The notes under the pieces were generated by a model, which saw nothing but the letters and a program-made list of their open reading frames with translations, was not told the DNA's origin and did no database searches. Of a stretch of DNA of 16,394 nt, positions 14,760-16,394 are shown piece after piece; within the stretch, counting starts at the first letter, position 1; each line of letters begins with the position of its first letter. Made by a program: the position numbers and the translations under genes. This DNA comes from ARS1285 sp039796495. Its GTDB lineage: Archaea > Nanobdellota > Nanobdellia > Pacearchaeales > GW2011-AR1. The stretch spans positions 1 through 16,394 of the forward strand of contig JBDKJQ010000064.1 of assembly GCA_039796495.1 (NCBI GenBank). Reading direction: 5' to 3'.

Positions 14760-15413
14760 ATGGATAAAAATCTTTTAAAGAGAAGACGAGAGCGAGATAA
14801 AAAAATGAGCAGGTTTGAATTAGACTGGGTATTTGTTGGTGATGGAAGCGAGGCAGATGTCGCATATAGACATGCCCAACAAAACCCTCAAGAAAAGATT
14901 ATTGTTATTGAACCGCAGCATCTTAATTACTCACTTCTTCCAAACATGCAGCATTGGGGGGGGGACATTATACAATGGCTAGAGCATTACCCCTCCGACT
15001 CCGTCGGAAATGTTCGCTGCGATTTCGCATTTAGTGATATAACTTTAAGGGTTATATCTCAAGATCCCACTCAAATGTATCAAGGACATGCAGAAATATT
15101 TAAGAGAATTCAACAAAGAGTATTCAATCCTCAGTCGAGAGAAAAGATTCCAAATCTTCAAAAAAATTCGCGCAAATATGTGGGTTTAGTCAGACAAGTT
15201 TTAAAGCCAGAGGGAAGATTTGCATTCACTGAATCTTCTCTCGCGAATATGCAAGGTGTGGAAATTATTACTGATGTATTACGTTATCATGCATTTGAAG
15301 TTTCGGTAGAAAGATTAAGCGAAGAGCAAGTTTTGAATTATGAATCTCACCAGGCAAAATGCGATCTTCAGGAGGGATATCCCATTTATAGAATCACAGG
15401 AATCAAAAAATAA
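14760..15413 (+). CDS. Class I SAM-dependent methyltransferase-like protein
   Basis: 217 residues. After a basic N-terminus (KNLLKRRRERDKK), residues 23-33 (WVFVGDGSEAD) resemble the glycine-containing motif I of Rossmann methyltransferases. The acid after strand 2 is Glu51 (IIVIEP), and LKPEGRFAFTES (148-159) fits the strand 5 region. HYPSDSVGNVRCDFAFSD fits the strand 4 segment. The C-terminus ends in beta strands (YPIYRITGIKK). Motif I is not a perfect GxGxG, so cofactor binding should be treated as likely rather than shown. A 9-G run at 14956-14964 lies in the codons for HWGGD. It sits upstream of the 16S gene on the same strand, but an rRNA target is only a guess. Confidence 0.7.
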   Translation: MDKNLLKRRRERDKKMSRFELDWVFVGDGSEADVAYRHAQQNPQEKIIVIEPQHLNYSLLPNMQHWGGDIIQWLEHYPSDSVGNVRCDFAFSDITLRVISQDPTQMYQGHAEIFKRIQQRVFNPQSREKIPNLQKNSRKYVGLVRQVLKPEGRFAFTESSLANMQGVEIITDVLRYHAFEVSVERLSEEQVLNYESHQAKCDLQEGYPIYRITGIKK

Positions 15414-15642
15414 ATTTTAAAAATCCCTCAACATTTTCATCTTTGGAATTTATTTTTATCAGAATTTTTCACCGTCGGAAATGAAATAGTTCCTCATCGA
15501 AAAATTCCAAAAAAACAGAAACACAATGAAAATCACCGAGGATTTTCAAGCATTTCTGTTCGGAAAATCGAGAAACGAACAGAAACATTTAAATAGATAC
15601 TAAGGTGTAATTTTTTATAAAATGTTAATCCAATTAACTGGG

Positions 15643-15747
15643 ATGATTACCTTAACTCCGTTTTGGTAGGATGTAATGGCGTAATCATAGTTGTAGAAAA
15701 TGAATTCATTTCATTTTTACATCCGCAATTCTATAATATTTTTATAG
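15643..15747 (+). ncRNA. Candidate small RNA with a pseudoknot
   Basis: A perfect TTTATAAA box (15614-15621) predicts a transcript start at 15643. From there ATGATTAC (15643-15650) pairs with GTAATCAT (15681-15688), and GGATGTAA (15669-15676) pairs with TTACATCC (15717-15724). The two stems interlock as a pseudoknot. A 14-nt palindrome AAATGAATTCATTT (15698-15711) lies in the last loop, and a T-rich hairpin (15731-15747) could end the RNA just before the 16S promoter. No known RNA family is recognised. Confidence 0.35.
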
Positions 15748-15758
15748 CAGTTGGAGGC

Positions 15759-15766
15759 TTTATAAT
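15759..15766 (+). promoter_or_regulatory. TATA box of the rRNA gene
   Basis: TTTATAAT; predicts transcription from about 15788, giving a 16S leader of about 75 nt. Earlier boxes at 15588-15595 (TTTAAATA) and 15614-15621 could be additional rRNA promoters instead. Confidence 0.55.
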
Positions 15767-15786
15767 CATTATTTATCGACGGTGAT

Positions 15787-15841
15787 ACAGAAAAATTTTT
15801 TTTCTGTCCCAAAAATTTCTAGGCGGTAAAAAGAAATTTTT
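15787..15841 (+). other. Two hairpins in the 16S leader
   Basis: ACAGAAAAA/TTTTTCTGT with a 3-nt loop (15787-15807) is followed after 3 nt by AAAAATTTCT/AGAAATTTTT with an 11-nt loop AGGCGGTAAAA (15811-15841). They lie in the predicted pre-16S leader and may take part in rRNA processing. Confidence 0.55.
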
Positions 15842-15862
15842 GATAAATTTCAAGATTTTTTA

Positions 15863-16394
<532 letters not shown>

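Larger units (their letters stand above)
15414..15862 (+). other. 449-nt structured non-coding region upstream of 16S rRNA
   Basis: It contains competing hairpins (15514-15585), three TATA-like boxes (15588-15595, 15614-15621, 15759-15766), a possible pseudoknot (15643-15724), a terminator-like hairpin CTATAA/TTATAG (15731-15747) and the 16S leader with two further stems. No protein gene is evident. The only start-to-stop frames are tiny, for example ATG 15643 to TAG 15669, eight codons. Confidence 0.6.

Noticed and set aside
15622..15669. 15-codon frame MLIQLTGMITLTPFW upstream of 16S
   Set aside because: Very short, not at the exact promoter distance, and explained equally well by the candidate RNA in the same place.

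Overview
The window is archaeal DNA, A+T-rich, and most likely from a DPANN lineage of the Woesearchaeota/Pacearchaeota type. The evidence is the 5' third of an archaeal 16S rRNA gene at the right end, TATA-box promoters throughout, mostly leaderless mRNAs, and a long run of secreted Ig-like proteins with acidic, Cys-paired domains. The phylum is an inference; the domain Archaea is secure.

Positions 1-12,460 form a cell-surface locus entirely on the minus strand. From the left there are three paralogues with a signal peptide and a shared alpha/beta N-terminal domain. The first is cut by the window edge and carries MopE-type acidic metal-binding repeats; the other two carry a nearly interchangeable CARDB-like Ig domain. 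Next come a lamin-tail-domain protein (4258-6453), a small anchored protein (6548-7048), a three-gene operon of envelope proteins (9187 down to 7083), a further Ig-module protein (9342-10457) and an acidic, Cys-rich protein that looks like a major surface or S-layer protein (10984-12294). Three of these proteins end in the same module of three Ig-like repeats with conserved Cys pairs, fused to different front ends.

Positions 12,644-15,413 hold ordinary cell genes: a small Cys-rich protein, a divergently transcribed two-gene ABC-2 exporter (ATPase and permease overlapping as TAATG), and a Rossmann-type methyltransferase-like gene. A structured non-coding stretch follows, and then the 16S gene from about 15,863 to the window end.

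Promoter geometry is very regular. In most transcription units the TATA-box centre lies 25-26 nt before the start codon, so transcription begins at the ATG. This resets several starts to ATGs inside longer open frames. Two units break the rule by having a leader with a strong Shine-Dalgarno sequence (GAAAGGAGGT): the envelope operon and the putative S-layer gene. The S-layer leader contains a leaderless 42-codon small ORF that ends 2 nt before the S-layer start.

The best candidates for undescribed biology are that small ORF/S-layer coupling, a beaded chain of hairpins at 10,643-10,891, a possible pseudoknotted RNA with its own promoter just upstream of the 16S promoter, and the modular surface-protein set itself. 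I see no CRISPR array, insertion sequence or tRNA gene.
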